From positions 4,725-38,850 of the forward strand of contig NZ_LMDI01000040.1 in assembly GCF_001425785.1 (NCBI RefSeq): a DNA stretch of 34,126 bases, written 5' to 3'. Shown here piece after piece: positions 34,075 to 34,126 of the stretch. A model generated the notes under the pieces. It was not told where the DNA came from and made no database searches. It worked only from the letters and a program-made list of their open reading frames with translations. The first letter of the stretch is position 1; every line of letters starts with the position of its first letter. The position numbers and the translations under genes are program-made. Source of the stretch: Rhizobacter sp. Root1221. GTDB lineage: Bacteria; Pseudomonadota; Gammaproteobacteria; Burkholderiales; Burkholderiaceae_C.

Positions 34075-34126
34075 TCAGTTGAACAGGGGCGGTTGGGCGG
34101 CGGCGAAGGCTTGCGCGGCTTGCCTT
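34075..34126 (-). CDS. Probable 3' end of a gene cut by the window edge
   Basis: Read on the - strand, the last 52 bases encode sixteen residues ending RQAAQAFAAAQPPLFN before a TGA at 34077-34075. The Ala/Gln-rich helix and GC-biased third positions look like a real C-terminus, and convergence with the barrel gene across paired repeats fits. Too little is visible to name it. Confidence 0.4.
   Translation of the reverse strand, partial: RQAAQAFAAAQPPLFN

Overview
The window reads as a high-GC betaproteobacterial chromosome segment, most likely Burkholderiales of the Rubrivivax/Leptothrix/Rhizobacter type. This is judged from codon use, gene families and gene style; no rRNA or housekeeping marker is present to prove it. 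I support 28 protein genes, one of them cut by the right edge, and no tRNA, rRNA, CRISPR array or insertion sequence.

Region 1 (1-11611) looks like a dedicated peptide-export system. A 96-residue peptide with a double-glycine-type leader is translationally coupled to a PP2C protein phosphatase on the + strand. Facing it on the - strand is a six-gene operon, in transcription order: a TolC/NodT-type outer-membrane lipoprotein, a double-FHA membrane protein, an HlyD-type adaptor, a cytoplasmic parvulin-like isomerase, an ABC exporter carrying two cNMP-binding-like domains plus a C39 leader peptidase, and a sigma-54 activator. The C39 catalytic residues are intact and the peptide's leader fits C39 recognition, so substrate, protease-exporter, adaptor and outer-membrane channel are all present.

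Region 2 (11751-23417) holds type VI secretion-related genes: a TagH-type FHA protein (- strand), then a + strand operon of a FecR-domain protein, a c-heme/HAMP membrane sensor, a Ser/Thr kinase, TssL with an OmpA tail, TssM, TagF and a secreted caspase-like peptidase. No TssJ, TssK, sheath, tube, baseplate or ClpV gene is in the window. Kinase, phosphatase, three FHA domains in two proteins and a TssL with a threonine/proline motif near its N-terminus make up a complete threonine-phosphorylation circuit spread over regions 1 and 2. This suggests that the TssL/TssM module and the type I exporter are regulated, or work, together. That link is inferred from gene order and is the main candidate for a new system here.

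Region 3 (23453-25148) is a two-gene - strand unit of visibly lower GC, encoding a small exported protein and a cysteine-rich lipoprotein with a CxxCH motif; it looks inserted. Region 4 (25329-28159) is an OmpA - ECF sigma - anti-sigma - caspase-like operon, the second caspase-like gene of the window.

Region 5 (28122-34126) is ordinary accessory content: an MFS exporter with a divergent LysR regulator, a tiny basic hydrophilic protein, a small cysteine-rich exported protein, an orphan TAXI-type binding protein, an outer-membrane beta-barrel protein, a pair of palindromic extragenic repeats, and the probable 3' end of a gene on the - strand.
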